Source of the DNA: Actinomycetes bacterium
GTDB lineage: Bacteria > Actinomycetota > Acidimicrobiia > Acidimicrobiales > RAAP-2
DNA length: 64,000 bases
NCBI GenBank assembly: GCA_021846325.1
Contig: JAJZBX010000003.1
Coordinates: forward strand, 62,001-126,000
Reading direction: 5' to 3'
Shown here: piece by piece, positions 35,143 to 44,042 of the stretch
Position numbering within the stretch: the first letter of the stretch is position 1
Layout of the letters: each line of letters starts with the position of its first letter
Notes under the pieces: model-generated
Database searches by the model: none
Told to the model about the DNA's origin: nothing
What the model saw: only the letters and a program-made list of their open reading frames with translations
Made by a program: the position numbers and the translations under genes

Positions 35143-35280
35143 CGTCGCGGCGGTGGTTGAGCACCGTCGAACTTCGTGGAAATGTCCCAGCGACGGGCGT
35201 GCCGACCCTAGAGTGGGCAGTAGTTGCGGTTACGGTCGACGACAGGTACGAGTGGCGCGTCTGGGAGTGTGCCGATTAAT

Positions 35281-35309
35281 TTGACATTTCGTCGTGTTTC
35301 CTGAAGTAT
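35281..35309 (+). promoter_or_regulatory. Candidate sigma-70-type promoter of the pilus operon
   Basis: TTGACA at 35281-35286 is a perfect -35; 17 bases on, AAGTAT (35304-35309) can serve as a -10. The whole 35270-35320 stretch is A+T-rich compared with its surroundings. A GGAG ribosome-binding site (35326-35329) precedes GTG 35335 of pilB, leaving a leader of about 20 bases. Confidence 0.55.
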
Positions 35310-35334
35310 TTTCTACTCGAGTGTCGGAGTAAGA

Positions 35335-37134
35335 GTGGCGTTTAAGAAGAAGGACAAGCGAGACGGTCACGACAAGGGTGCCAAGTTGCATCACGGGTCC
35401 CTCGCCGTCATGGATGACGATGTGGCCCGCGAGGTCGACGGCGATACCGGACCTCGCAAGGGTCGCCTTGGCGATTTTCTCGTCTCTTCAGGACAGATCT
35501 CCGTAGCCCAACTCGACGAGGCGCTGCGAGCCCAGCAGAAGTCGGGCGAGAAGGTCGGCCAGATCCTGGTCGGCCAGGGCATCATCGACGAACAGGCGCT
35601 GACCCAGGCCCTCTCGAGCATGCACGGCCTGCCGGTCGTCAACCTGCACCGCGAGGACGTCGAGGTCGACTCGCTCGTCTTGATTGATGAGGCATTCGCT
35701 CGGGCCAACGTCGTCGTGCCGGTCAAGCTGGTCGGAGACGAGTTGCTCGTCGCCGCGGCCGAGCCCAGCGCCACGCTTCGCCAGCGCCTCGCCGAGTTGA
35801 CCGGTCGCAAGATCACGATGCAGATCGCGTCGCTCACCGACGTTCGTTGGGCGATCGACTCGAACTACCGGGCGATTACCGGCGTCGACGAGCTCGTCGA
35901 GGTCTTCAAGGTGGTCGACGCCGCGCGACGTCGCACCTCGGACGTGGTCGTGGCCCCCGAAGTCGTCGCCGACGACGCGCCGATCGTCCAGGTGGTCGAC
36001 CGAATTCTCACCCAGGCGATGCGCGACCGGGCCAGCGACGTCCACATCGAGCCGTCTGACCAGGTCGTGCGAGTGCGCTTTCGCATCGACGGGGCGCTCA
36101 ACCAGATCCTCGAGCTGCCCGCCTCCATGGGCGCGGGCCTGATCAGCCGCATCAAGATCATGGCCGACATGAACATTGTCGAGCGACGCCGACCCCAGGA
36201 CGGGCAGCTCACGGTCACGATTGACGGCAAGGAGGTCGACGTACGCGTCTCGACCGTGGCGACGATCATGGGCGAGAAGTGCGTGCTGCGGATCCTCGAT
36301 AAGACCCGCTCCGTGCTGCGTCTCGCCGATCTCGGCATGCCCGAGGACACCCACATCGCCTACGCGAAGCTGGTGCGCGCCCCCTTTGGCATGGTGCTCT
36401 GCGCGGGGCCGACGGGCAGTGGCAAGACGACGACGCTCTACGCGACGGTGAGCGAGATCGGCAACGCCGCGATGAACGTGATGACCATCGAGGACCCTGT
36501 CGAGTACGTCTTTCCCATGATTAATCAGATCCAGACGAACGAGACGGCCGGGCTGACCTTCGCGACCGGTCTGAAGTCGATCCTGCGCCAGGACCCCGAC
36601 GTGATCCTGGTCGGCGAGGTGCGTGACGTCGAGACGACCCGGGTCGCGGTGCAGTCGGCGCTGACTGGGCACTTCGTCATCTCCTCGATGCACGCGACCG
36701 ACTCGGTGTCGGCGCTGCACCGGCTACTCGACATGGGCATCGAGTCATTCCTCGTCGCCTCGTCCGTGCTGGCGGTCGTCGGTCAGCGCCTGCTGCGGCG
36801 GATCTGCACGTCGTGCAAGACGACCTATGAGCCGACCGACGAGGAGCTCATCTTCTACGAGCAGAGTGGCGGCGAGCCCAAGGAGACCTACTACCACGGC
36901 GCCGGCTGCAACTTCTGTAGCCACACCGGCTACCAGGACCGCATCGGTATCTACGAGCTCTTGATCATGACACCCGAGATCCGTCGACTGGTCGTCGGCT
37001 GGGCGACCCAAGAGGAGCTTCGGGCCCTCGCGGTCAAGCAGGGCATGCGCACGCTGCGCCACGAGGCGCTGAACCTCGTGGCTCAGGACATCACAACGAT
37101 CGCCGAAGTGATCCGAAGCGTGTACACCCTATGA
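35335..37134 (+). CDS. pilB: Type IV pilus assembly ATPase PilB
   Basis: A 599-residue hexameric motor for pilus extension. Order: basic N-terminus, an MshEN/GspE N-terminal domain (about 45-190, RLGDFLVSSGQISVAQLDEAL), then the N2 and ATPase domains. Walker A is GPTGSGKTT (K364), the Asp box and EDPVEY, Walker B VILVGEVRD, His box, and the zinc-binding pairs CTSCK and CNFC are all present. MshEN domains often bind cyclic-di-GMP; RLGDFLVSSGQISVAQLDEAL fits the general pattern, which is relevant given the cyclic-di-GMP cluster 10 kb downstream. Its stop overlaps the pilC start by four bases. Confidence 0.96.
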   Translation: MAFKKKDKRDGHDKGAKLHHGSLAVMDDDVAREVDGDTGPRKGRLGDFLVSSGQISVAQLDEALRAQQKSGEKVGQILVGQGIIDEQALTQALSSMHGLPVVNLHREDVEVDSLVLIDEAFARANVVVPVKLVGDELLVAAAEPSATLRQRLAELTGRKITMQIASLTDVRWAIDSNYRAITGVDELVEVFKVVDAARRRTSDVVVAPEVVADDAPIVQVVDRILTQAMRDRASDVHIEPSDQVVRVRFRIDGALNQILELPASMGAGLISRIKIMADMNIVERRRPQDGQLTVTIDGKEVDVRVSTVATIMGEKCVLRILDKTRSVLRLADLGMPEDTHIAYAKLVRAPFGMVLCAGPTGSGKTTTLYATVSEIGNAAMNVMTIEDPVEYVFPMINQIQTNETAGLTFATGLKSILRQDPDVILVGEVRDVETTRVAVQSALTGHFVISSMHATDSVSALHRLLDMGIESFLVASSVLAVVGQRLLRRICTSCKTTYEPTDEELIFYEQSGGEPKETYYHGAGCNFCSHTGYQDRIGIYELLIMTPEIRRLVVGWATQEELRALAVKQGMRTLRHEALNLVAQDITTIAEVIRSVYTL

Positions 37135-38525
37135 GCGACGACCCCAACAACGACGCGGTCGAGCCCGCCAAGGCCGAGAAGGACGCCAAAGCCCCCAAGG
37201 CGGCCAAGCCCACCAAGGCGCAGCGCGATCGCGCTCGGGCTGACGCCCGACTCGATCGGACGGCGGCGCGTCGCAAGAAGTCCGACGCCAAGCGACAGAA
37301 GGCCAACGCGCTGCCGATTCGGGGCTTCAAGTTCGTCGCGCTCGACGATGAGGGAAAGACCGTCAAGGGCGTCGAGAAGGCGACGACGAGCGGCGCCGCC
37401 CACATGGCCCTGATGCAGCGCGGCCTGCAGGCGACCGAGGTGATCGAGAAGAAGAACCTCCTCAAGTTCGAGATCACCAAGAAGATGGTGCCGCGCAAGG
37501 AGGTCATGAACTTCTCGCGCCAGCTCGCTGTCTTCATGCGCGCCGGCATCCCGATCATGGAGTCGCTCGAGGTCATTCTCGAAGAGACGACGGGCAAGAT
37601 GATGCGCATCGTGCTGATCGACATGGTTGACTCGCTGCGCAACGGCGACACGTTCGCCGCCGCCGCGTCGGCGCACCCCGAGGCCTTCCCGAACTACTAC
37701 GTCGGCATCCTCGAATCCGCCGAGCTGACCGGCAACCTTGACGAGGTCCTCAACCAGCTGGCCGACTACATGGACCGCGACATCAAGGCGCGCAGCAAGA
37801 TCACCTCGGCGCTGATCTATCCGGCGGTCGTCGCGGCGATGTCGGTCGTGACGGTCGTGATCCTCACCGTCGTGGTGCTGCCGCGCTTCGTGGTCTTCTT
37901 TAAGTCCCTCGACGCGAAGCTGCCGCTCGTGACGCGCATGATGCTCAACTTCTCCAGCTACATGACGCGCTGGTGGTACATCTTGATTGCGCTCATCCTC
38001 GTGCTGGTCGCGACGTTCATCACCATGCGGCGCAATCCGCGGGGTCGCGCGGTCCTCGACACCTGGCTGCTACGCCTGCCGGTGATCGGCGACATCACCA
38101 AGACGTCGATCCTCGAGCGCACGATGCGCATCTTGTCGTCGCTGCTGCGCGCCGGGGTCGACCTGCCACGTTCGATGGCGGTCACCGCCGAGGCGGCGAA
38201 CAACGCCGTCTATCGACAGGCCCTGGAGACGATTCGCGAGGAGATGATGGAGGGCCAGGGACTCGCCATGCCGCTCGCGCGAACGGGTCTCTTTCCTGGT
38301 GCGGCCCGCCAGATGCTTCGCGTCGGCGAGGAGACCGGCACCCTTGACCAGCAATTGGAGGTGGCGGCGGCGTACTATAACCGTGAGTTAGAGGCGAAGG
38401 TGGACCATGCGACGTCGCTCTTCGAGCCCGCGATCATCGTCGTGATGGGCGTGGTCGTCGGATTTGTTGCGGTGGCGTTGATATCCGCTATGTACGGTAT
38501 ATACAACCAGGTTCAAGTCCACTAA
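37131..38525 (+). CDS. pilC: Type IV pilus inner-membrane platform protein PilC
   Basis: A 464-residue GspF-family membrane protein with two homologous cytoplasmic domains (MNFSRQLAVFMRAGIPIMESLE and the later LERTMRILSSLLRAGVDLPRSM) and three membrane segments. The first ~60 residues are a Lys/Ala-rich charged extension not usual in PilC. ATG 37131 overlaps the pilB stop. It should couple PilB and PilT to pilin insertion. Confidence 0.94.
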   Translation: MSDDPNNDAVEPAKAEKDAKAPKAAKPTKAQRDRARADARLDRTAARRKKSDAKRQKANALPIRGFKFVALDDEGKTVKGVEKATTSGAAHMALMQRGLQATEVIEKKNLLKFEITKKMVPRKEVMNFSRQLAVFMRAGIPIMESLEVILEETTGKMMRIVLIDMVDSLRNGDTFAAAASAHPEAFPNYYVGILESAELTGNLDEVLNQLADYMDRDIKARSKITSALIYPAVVAAMSVVTVVILTVVVLPRFVVFFKSLDAKLPLVTRMMLNFSSYMTRWWYILIALILVLVATFITMRRNPRGRAVLDTWLLRLPVIGDITKTSILERTMRILSSLLRAGVDLPRSMAVTAEAANNAVYRQALETIREEMMEGQGLAMPLARTGLFPGAARQMLRVGEETGTLDQQLEVAAAYYNRELEAKVDHATSLFEPAIIVVMGVVVGFVAVALISAMYGIYNQVQVH

Positions 38526-38564
38526 GTTGTTATCGCTTCAAGTTCGAGGTAGTTGGGGCGGGTG

Positions 38565-39992
38565 ATGGTGAAGTCAGGTTCAGATCATTTACGGTGTTGC
38601 CCGGTTGTCGGTGGACCAGTTGCGTGTCAGGGACACGAAAATTCGCGCGTCGTACGTAGAGACCACGGATCGAGGGATGATGGCTTCACATTAATCGAGT
38701 TGCTCATCGTCATAGTGATTCTTCCCCTGGTCGTTGGCGCTATTGCGGTGTCGCTGTTGGCGATCTTCAAGAATCAATCCACAATTTCGAATCGCCTGAC
38801 TTCATCGGGAGACGCTCAAGTGATGTCGTCGAGCTATTTCCCAGACCTGCAGAGCAGCACGCAATTCACGACCCAGTCCACCTCGTCGCCGCAGTGCGGC
38901 TCCGGGAGCCAGGTGATCGGCGTCGAGTGGCAGGGTACTGCCAATACATTGAATCTAGTTTCTTATACCGTCGCCGGCGAAGGTAACGTCAACGGCGTTA
39001 CGTCGTACGGTATCCAACGTGTGCTGTGTACGGGCGTTAGCACAACACAGACGGGCGTTGTCACGCCGACAGCCGTATCGTCGCTCGCTACTAATATTCC
39101 CTCACCCAATGTGGTACCGCTGGTGACGGGCCTTTCGTGTTCCGCTGCGACCACGGCATGCGCACCGGCGGCGAGTTCCGCGGCACAAGGGTGGACGTCT
39201 GCGGTAGGGGTTCAGAGCGTTCAACTGACGGTGCACGACGTTGGAACTTCAGGATCGGGAGGGTGGTCCTTCTCGCTTGGTTCGGGACCCAGAGCGTGGC
39301 TTCCTTTGACGACGGTGGGGTGCATATCCTCGCCAACGTGTGTTGCCGGCTGGTTTTTGTCAGGGCCTTCAACGCTCCTCGACGTAAACAAAACGGGTGC
39401 TCCGACCAAGTTGAACGGACACTGCGACGTAAACGTCCCGTCGATTGGACTGAATAGCGGAACGGTCACGGTTGATGGAAACGATCCAAATCTATACAGT
39501 AGCCTCAGTGGAACGACGATCTATGGCAGTAATGGTCAAACGATCAGTACTCATCAGGGTTCAATTAGTACGGTGTCGGGGACGTTTACGGACCCATTTG
39601 CTGGCTTGACGCCGGCGACGTTAACGAGTTCGTCCATTACAGGCTTTCCCTCGATCGTCAATCTAGGAATAACGTGGCCCAGGAGATTCTCCCTTGTCGG
39701 TGGGACAATCTACGTGATCGATAACTCGACGCTCCCGAGCGGCCCGTCGCCGATACCTGGTTCGAACGGATCCTCGAGCGTCATCATCTGGGATACGGTG
39801 ACCGGCCCTATGCGACTCAATGGTAATGCGATATTGGATTTGGGCCCCAATGGGATTCTGTACGCTCCCAACGGGACACTCACGTTCGATGGTGGTTCAG
39901 TGCTGCAGGGCAGCAACGTGATCTTGAATAACATGAAGTGCGACGGTGGCGGCAACTCTCCCGCTAGCCTCATACTGACCAGGCGTCCGTAA
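38565..39992 (+). CDS. Large type IV prepilin-like protein
   Basis: A ~475-residue protein with a class III signal: a charged leader of about 41 residues ending DDG, then FTLIELLIVIVILPLVVGAIAV with the +5 glutamate needed for processing and assembly. The mature part is Ser/Thr/Gly-rich with a few Cys and a C-terminal region of short repeats of beta-strand character (SIITGFPSI-like, GNAILDLGPNGILY, FDGGSVLQGSNVILNNM), suggesting a beta-solenoid or adhesin-like domain. The start is uncertain: ATG 38565 is used, with GGGGCGGG before it. G+C is much lower than in pilB (26 of 60 bases at 39481-39540). It may be a tip or minor pilin. Confidence 0.82.
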   Translation: MVKSGSDHLRCCPVVGGPVACQGHENSRVVRRDHGSRDDGFTLIELLIVIVILPLVVGAIAVSLLAIFKNQSTISNRLTSSGDAQVMSSSYFPDLQSSTQFTTQSTSSPQCGSGSQVIGVEWQGTANTLNLVSYTVAGEGNVNGVTSYGIQRVLCTGVSTTQTGVVTPTAVSSLATNIPSPNVVPLVTGLSCSAATTACAPAASSAAQGWTSAVGVQSVQLTVHDVGTSGSGGWSFSLGSGPRAWLPLTTVGCISSPTCVAGWFLSGPSTLLDVNKTGAPTKLNGHCDVNVPSIGLNSGTVTVDGNDPNLYSSLSGTTIYGSNGQTISTHQGSISTVSGTFTDPFAGLTPATLTSSSITGFPSIVNLGITWPRRFSLVGGTIYVIDNSTLPSGPSPIPGSNGSSSVIIWDTVTGPMRLNGNAILDLGPNGILYAPNGTLTFDGGSVLQGSNVILNNMKCDGGGNSPASLILTRRP

Positions 39993-40026
39993 TTGTTGCC
40001 ATCCAGTTGCCGACCAAGGTCATAAT

Positions 40027-40593
40027 ATGAAAACGTCTGCCGATACGTCTCCGGACGTTTCTCTATTGTTGAAAGTTCGAGCAAAGAAGGATGAGGTCGG
40101 CGACACGCTGGTGGAGGTGTTAGTTGCCATAATCATCCTCGGCATCGCGGCAGTGGCGATTTTTGGTGCTTATACGATGTCGATCGTTGGCTCGGCTCAA
40201 CATCGAACGATGGCCTCACTCGATGTTGGGTTACGCAACATTGCCGAGGCGGCGACATATCAGATTCAGACGCAGCAGATTCCGTCGCCGCCGCTCTATT
40301 CATCGTGCGCGTCAGTTTCAGGAACGGTCTCGGTAGCATCGTCTGGGATTTTGAATGGGGGCATCACTTACAATGGTTCGTCGATCAACCTCGGCTCACT
40401 CTCGTTGCCGCCGTCCACGTCGTATTCCCTGTCTGATGCGACAAGTATCCAGTATTGGGATGGCAGCTCGTGGGGTACCGGCTGTGCGGCGGGAAATTTC
40501 TCACCACAATTGATAACTGTGACGGGCTTCGGACCGCACGGGATTATTAATCATCTGAGTTTTGTCGTTGCCGATGAGGCTTACCGTGTCTGA
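40027..40593 (+). CDS. Type IV prepilin-like minor pilin
   Basis: A 188-residue protein with a 25-residue leader ending EVG followed by DTLVEVLVAIIILGIAAVAIFGAY, a pilin transmembrane helix with the +5 glutamate. Processing would occur after Gly25. The C-terminal domain has two or three Cys (SSCASV, GTGCAAG) that may form a disulphide. Fits PilV/PilW-type minor pilins. Its end overlaps the next gene by a few bases. Confidence 0.85.
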   Translation: MKTSADTSPDVSLLLKVRAKKDEVGDTLVEVLVAIIILGIAAVAIFGAYTMSIVGSAQHRTMASLDVGLRNIAEAATYQIQTQQIPSPPLYSSCASVSGTVSVASSGILNGGITYNGSSINLGSLSLPPSTSYSLSDATSIQYWDGSSWGTGCAAGNFSPQLITVTGFGPHGIINHLSFVVADEAYRV

Positions 40594-41278
40594 TGACGGT
40601 CGGTCGAGGCGTCGTGAAAATCGTCAGTTGCGACGACCACACGTGCATCGTAGGGGGTCATGGGGTGGTCACGTCGGTTCGATTGGGGCCGACCGCGATT
40701 GCGGCGCGCGATTCTCGCGCAGTTCCATTCGCGCAAGTGATCATGACGATGTGGGTAGCACCCTGATTCTGGCGCTCGCCTTCTTGTTGATTGGGTCGTT
40801 GCTGGTGACGACACTTGCGAGTTGGACAACCAATGACCTCAACAATACGTCGCGGTTCCGCTATGGCCAATCAGTGCTGTACGCCGCCGACGGAGCGGCA
40901 CAAGTTGCTCTGGCCGCGTCACGGTATACCTATCCGCCGGCTACTCAGTTGGTCTCGTCCTCACCTTCGTTTCAATACAGTGGTGCGTGTTTGAGCGGTG
41001 ATCCGATCACGATTAATTCGTTGACGATGGCGGCAGTGTGTTCGACATCGGTGGACGTGGGATTCAGTCGGCTGCTGACGATTCAGGTGTTCGCAGATCC
41101 GACTGGCGCAGTGATGACATCCAATCCGAACACGGCGCCGTTGCTCACCGCTACGATTGGTTTCGTCGATAATGTGGTGCTAACCGGTCCGGCACCGTAT
41201 ACGTGCACGCCGGTCCCTAGTTCCGATTGCGGCACCGTCATGGAGATCCTGTCATGGAAGGTGCAGCAACAGCCGTAA
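40586..41278 (+). CDS. PilX-like pilus assembly protein
   Basis: A ~230-residue protein with a long basic N-terminal region of about 55 residues followed by GSTLILALAFLLIGSLLVTTLAS and a soluble domain (NTSRFRYGQSVLYAADGAAQVALAA). The membrane segment and the following AADGAAQ pattern match PilX N-terminal regions, which lack the glutamate at position 5. GTG 40586 has GAGG six bases upstream; TTG 40562 and ATG 40574 are alternatives. Probably part of the minor-pilin complex that primes assembly. Confidence 0.75.
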   Translation: MSDDGRSRRRENRQLRRPHVHRRGSWGGHVGSIGADRDCGARFSRSSIRASDHDDVGSTLILALAFLLIGSLLVTTLASWTTNDLNNTSRFRYGQSVLYAADGAAQVALAASRYTYPPATQLVSSSPSFQYSGACLSGDPITINSLTMAAVCSTSVDVGFSRLLTIQVFADPTGAVMTSNPNTAPLLTATIGFVDNVVLTGPAPYTCTPVPSSDCGTVMEILSWKVQQQP

Positions 41279-41597
41279 TCTTGCACCGGCCCCGAGTTCT
41301 GACGTGCTGAAACTGTTCGGGCAGATTGAACGTGACAAAACGCGAAGCGGAGCGACACAGCCGACCAAGTCAAGAACATCGGTGCCAGTGACCGAGAAAG
41401 CGCTCGTATCAATCCACGCTCAAATTTGTGACAATACTTGAGCGAAGTGGGGTATGTGGTCGCCTCTTCTAGCTTTTCTCGTTCTCGGTGTGTCCGACTC
41501 GTTGTTTTCCTCTCTTTTGTATGATAAAAATAGTTCTCGGTTCGCGGAATGCGGATTGATCGGGGTGTCGGACCTCGAGTGACGAAAGGTTGAGAGA
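41279..41597. promoter_or_regulatory. 319-base intergenic region before the pilin gene with an inverted repeat and a -10 candidate
   Basis: No gene is visible. It contains a 7-base-arm inverted repeat (41417-41444) and an A+T-rich stretch TATGATAAAAATAG whose TATGAT (41520-41525) is close to a consensus -10; no clear -35 lies 17 bases upstream. The last 20 bases contain GAAAGG before ATG 41598. This long leader suggests the pilin has its own regulated promoter, separate from the pilB operon. Confidence 0.5.
41417..41444. repeat. Inverted repeat CGCTCAA-N14-TTGAGCG
   Basis: Arms 41417-41423 and 41438-41444 are exact reverse complements with a 14-base A+T-rich centre. It sits about 75-100 bases before the -10 candidate for the pilin gene, where an activator could bind. 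No T-run follows, so it is less likely a terminator for the upstream gene. Confidence 0.5.
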
Positions 41598-42125
41598 ATG
41601 ATTCAGACGTATCAACGAATTCAACGGCGTCGAGCCGCCGGCGAAATCGAGGGGGGTTTCACGTTGATTGAACTCCTCATCGTCATCGTCGTTCTGGGCA
41701 TCTTGGCGGCTATCGTCGTATTCGCCCTCGGTGGCATCACGGGTAAGAGTGTGCAGGCAGCCTGCCAGACGGACGCGAAGACCGTCGCAACGGGCGTCGC
41801 GGCCTTTGGGGCGGAAAATCCGTCGATTACGGTCGGTGCAAGCGCGGACTGGCCGAAGTTGTTGACCGCCCAGACCTACGGTACGTACGGTACGTTTGGT
41901 ACCGTCACGGGTTCACCCTTCTTGCAGTCATGGCCGACTGGTGGCGGAGTGGGTTCCACGGCGAACTACTCGATCTCTGTAGCCATCGGAAAAGAGACGG
42001 TGACGCCGCCCACGGGCACCACTGGCGGCCTGACTCAGGCTAACTATGGTGACGTCCTAGTGACGGCCGGGGGTAAAACGTACGACGCCACAGAGTTCCC
42101 GATTGCGGCCTGCCAAACCGCGTAG
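41598..42125 (+). CDS. Type IV pilin (probable major subunit)
   Basis: A 175-residue prepilin with a 20-residue leader rich in Arg ending EGG, followed by FTLIELLIVIVVLGILAAIVVFAL, the canonical type IVa start with +5 glutamate. The mature protein of about 155 residues has two Cys (QAACQTD and IAACQTA near the very end) that could form the C-terminal disulphide. Its own leader region and short size make it the best major-pilin candidate among the prepilins here. It is followed by a strong hairpin. Confidence 0.9.
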   Translation: MIQTYQRIQRRRAAGEIEGGFTLIELLIVIVVLGILAAIVVFALGGITGKSVQAACQTDAKTVATGVAAFGAENPSITVGASADWPKLLTAQTYGTYGTFGTVTGSPFLQSWPTGGGVGSTANYSISVAIGKETVTPPTGTTGGLTQANYGDVLVTAGGKTYDATEFPIAACQTA

Positions 42126-42161
42126 GTCGTTACTTCAGTAACAATCGCAAACGTGCAGCGG

Positions 42162-42199
42162 GAGCCCGAGCGAACGGCCGATGGTCGTCGCTCGGGCTC
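42162..42199 (+). terminator. Perfect 12-base-pair hairpin between pilin and pilT
   Basis: GAGCCCGAGCGA (42162-42173) and TCGCTCGGGCTC (42188-42199) are exact reverse complements with a 14-base loop. No T-run follows, so it may be an actinobacterial-type terminator, an attenuator that makes pilin mRNA more abundant than pilT mRNA, or a stabilising 3' stem. A smaller hairpin GTTAC-TTCA-GTAAC lies at 42129-42142, right after the pilin stop. Confidence 0.7.
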
Positions 42200-42230
42200 T
42201 GGCACTTGGTGAGAGATGTAAGGAGTGATC

Positions 42231-43328
42231 ATGTCGGGTGGTGTTGCTGACAAGGTAGACCCGTGGCTCGAGATCTTGTGGAATCACGGCGGGTCTGACC
42301 TGCTTGTCGCGGCGGGGTCGGCGCCCCGTATCCGGGTTGACGGCAAGTTGATTCCCGTGGAGGGTGCCGCCGTGCTGACAGTCGACGACGTGAACGCCAT
42401 GTCGATGCCGCTGCTGACCGATGGCCAGCGTCGGATGTTCGAGGAGTTGATGGACGTCGACTTCGCGTTCTCGTGGCGCGACCTCGCTCGCGTTCGCGGC
42501 AGCGTCTTTACCCAACGCGGCCAGGCCGCGATGTCGCTGCGAATCATTCCGAGCAAGATCCCGTCATTCGACGACCTCGGCCTACCGTGGGCAGCTAGTT
42601 GGGTCGCTCAACAGCCCCGCGGCTTCGTGCTCGTCACCGGACCAACGGGGTCGGGCAAGTCGACGACGCTCGCCTCGATCATCGACCGGATCAACGAGAC
42701 CCGCGCGACGCATATTCTCACCATCGAGGACCCGGTCGAGTACGTGCACCATCACAAGATCTCCGCGGTCACCCAACGCGAGATCGGGCTCGACAGCCCG
42801 TCCTTTGACCGCGCGCTTCGCTCGGCGCTACGCGAGGACCCCGACGTGCTGCTCATCGGTGAGATGCGCGACATCGACTCGATTCAGATCGCCCTGACGA
42901 TGGCCGAGACCGGTCACCTCGTCTTTGCGACCCTGCACACGAACGACGCCGCCCAGGCGATCGATCGAATCATCGACGTGTTTCCGGCGTGGCGCCAGGA
43001 GCAGACCCGAGTCCAGCTGGCGGCCTCGCTGAGCGCCATCGTCGCCCAGCGCCTCGTGCCCAAGGTGGGGGGCGGGATGGTGGCGGCCTTCGAGGTGCTT
43101 ATCGCGACGAGCCCGGTGCGCAACCTGATCCGCGAAGGTCGATCGAACCAGTTGACCAACGTGATGTTCACCAACACCAAGGAGGGGATGCAGATCCTCG
43201 AGACCGACCTGGCCCGATTGGTCGTCGCGGGCACGGTATCCTACGAGGATGCGTTTGCGACGAGCGCCCACCCGAAGGAGTTGACCCGTTCCTTGGAGTT
43301 CTTGGGGTACAAGGGCGCGAAAGCCTGA
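42231..43328 (+). CDS. pilT: Type IV pilus retraction ATPase PilT
   Basis: A 365-residue secretion-type ATPase without a PilB-type N-terminal domain. Walker A GPTGSGKST, EDPVEYVHHHK, Walker B VLLIGEMRD and the His box ETGHLVFATLHTND are intact; the AIRNLIRE-type C-terminal motif appears as SPVRNLIREGR. AGGAG at 42221-42225 supports ATG 42231 over GTG 42225. It powers retraction in twitching motility and DNA uptake. Confidence 0.95.
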   Translation: MSGGVADKVDPWLEILWNHGGSDLLVAAGSAPRIRVDGKLIPVEGAAVLTVDDVNAMSMPLLTDGQRRMFEELMDVDFAFSWRDLARVRGSVFTQRGQAAMSLRIIPSKIPSFDDLGLPWAASWVAQQPRGFVLVTGPTGSGKSTTLASIIDRINETRATHILTIEDPVEYVHHHKISAVTQREIGLDSPSFDRALRSALREDPDVLLIGEMRDIDSIQIALTMAETGHLVFATLHTNDAAQAIDRIIDVFPAWRQEQTRVQLAASLSAIVAQRLVPKVGGGMVAAFEVLIATSPVRNLIREGRSNQLTNVMFTNTKEGMQILETDLARLVVAGTVSYEDAFATSAHPKELTRSLEFLGYKGAKA

Positions 43329-43334
43329 GCCACG

Positions 43335-44042
43335 GTGACCATTCACCGTGGTCCCGCACTGCCTTACCTGCTCGTCGCCGGCGTCACGCCGTGGAGCGGT
43401 GGGTGGCTGCTCGCTGGCGCGAAGCACCACGCGGCGACCTTCATGCCCGAGCCGCCACGGCTCTTCACCACGTTTCTCGACGTCGTCAGTGAACGCCCGG
43501 CCTACGCGACGATCGTCGTCTACGCACCCATCGGGTATCGCGACGAGATCGGTGACCCGCCGCGGACCTGTGACCTCGAAGCGCGCTACTTGCTTGGGCG
43601 ACGAGGTTCGACCGTCGCGAGCGCGCCGACGAGGGCCAGTCTGCGGCCGGACGCCGAGGTGGTGACGACGGGGCTCGGCGCGACCACGCTCGTTCGCCTA
43701 CCGCGTTACCGCGAGCTCTACGCCGAGATGTCACCGTTTCGCCAGCGGGTCGTCTACGAGGGTCACCCGGAGCTGAGCTTTTACCAGATCAACGGCGACG
43801 CACCGCTGCGCTACTCGAAGCGGCGCGACGAGGGTCGCGAGGAGCGACGCGAGCTGCTGGTCAAGCGGGTTCAAAATGTCGGCATGATCCTTGACGCCGA
43901 CATCGGGGTACCCGAAAAGCATCTGCTCGACGCCGTGGCGTTGATGTGGACGGCGCGGCGAGTGAATGGCAAAGCGGCCAAGCGCATTCCGAGTGACGCC
44001 GAGTGGGACAGCGAGGGGTTGCGCACCGAGTTCGTCTTCTGA
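43335..44042 (+). CDS. DUF429-family protein (predicted RNase H-fold nuclease)
   Basis: A 235-residue protein with features I associate with DUF429: an N-terminal strand containing a charged-poor VAGVTPWSGGWLLAGA turn, conserved RSKR-like RYSKRRDEGREER region, and a C-terminal HLLDAVALMWTARRV helix followed by RIP. DUF429 proteins are predicted to have an RNase H-like fold; activity is not established. It begins with GTG six bases after pilT and is likely co-transcribed, though it has no known pilus role. Confidence 0.7.
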   Translation: MTIHRGPALPYLLVAGVTPWSGGWLLAGAKHHAATFMPEPPRLFTTFLDVVSERPAYATIVVYAPIGYRDEIGDPPRTCDLEARYLLGRRGSTVASAPTRASLRPDAEVVTTGLGATTLVRLPRYRELYAEMSPFRQRVVYEGHPELSFYQINGDAPLRYSKRRDEGREERRELLVKRVQNVGMILDADIGVPEKHLLDAVALMWTARRVNGKAAKRIPSDAEWDSEGLRTEFVF

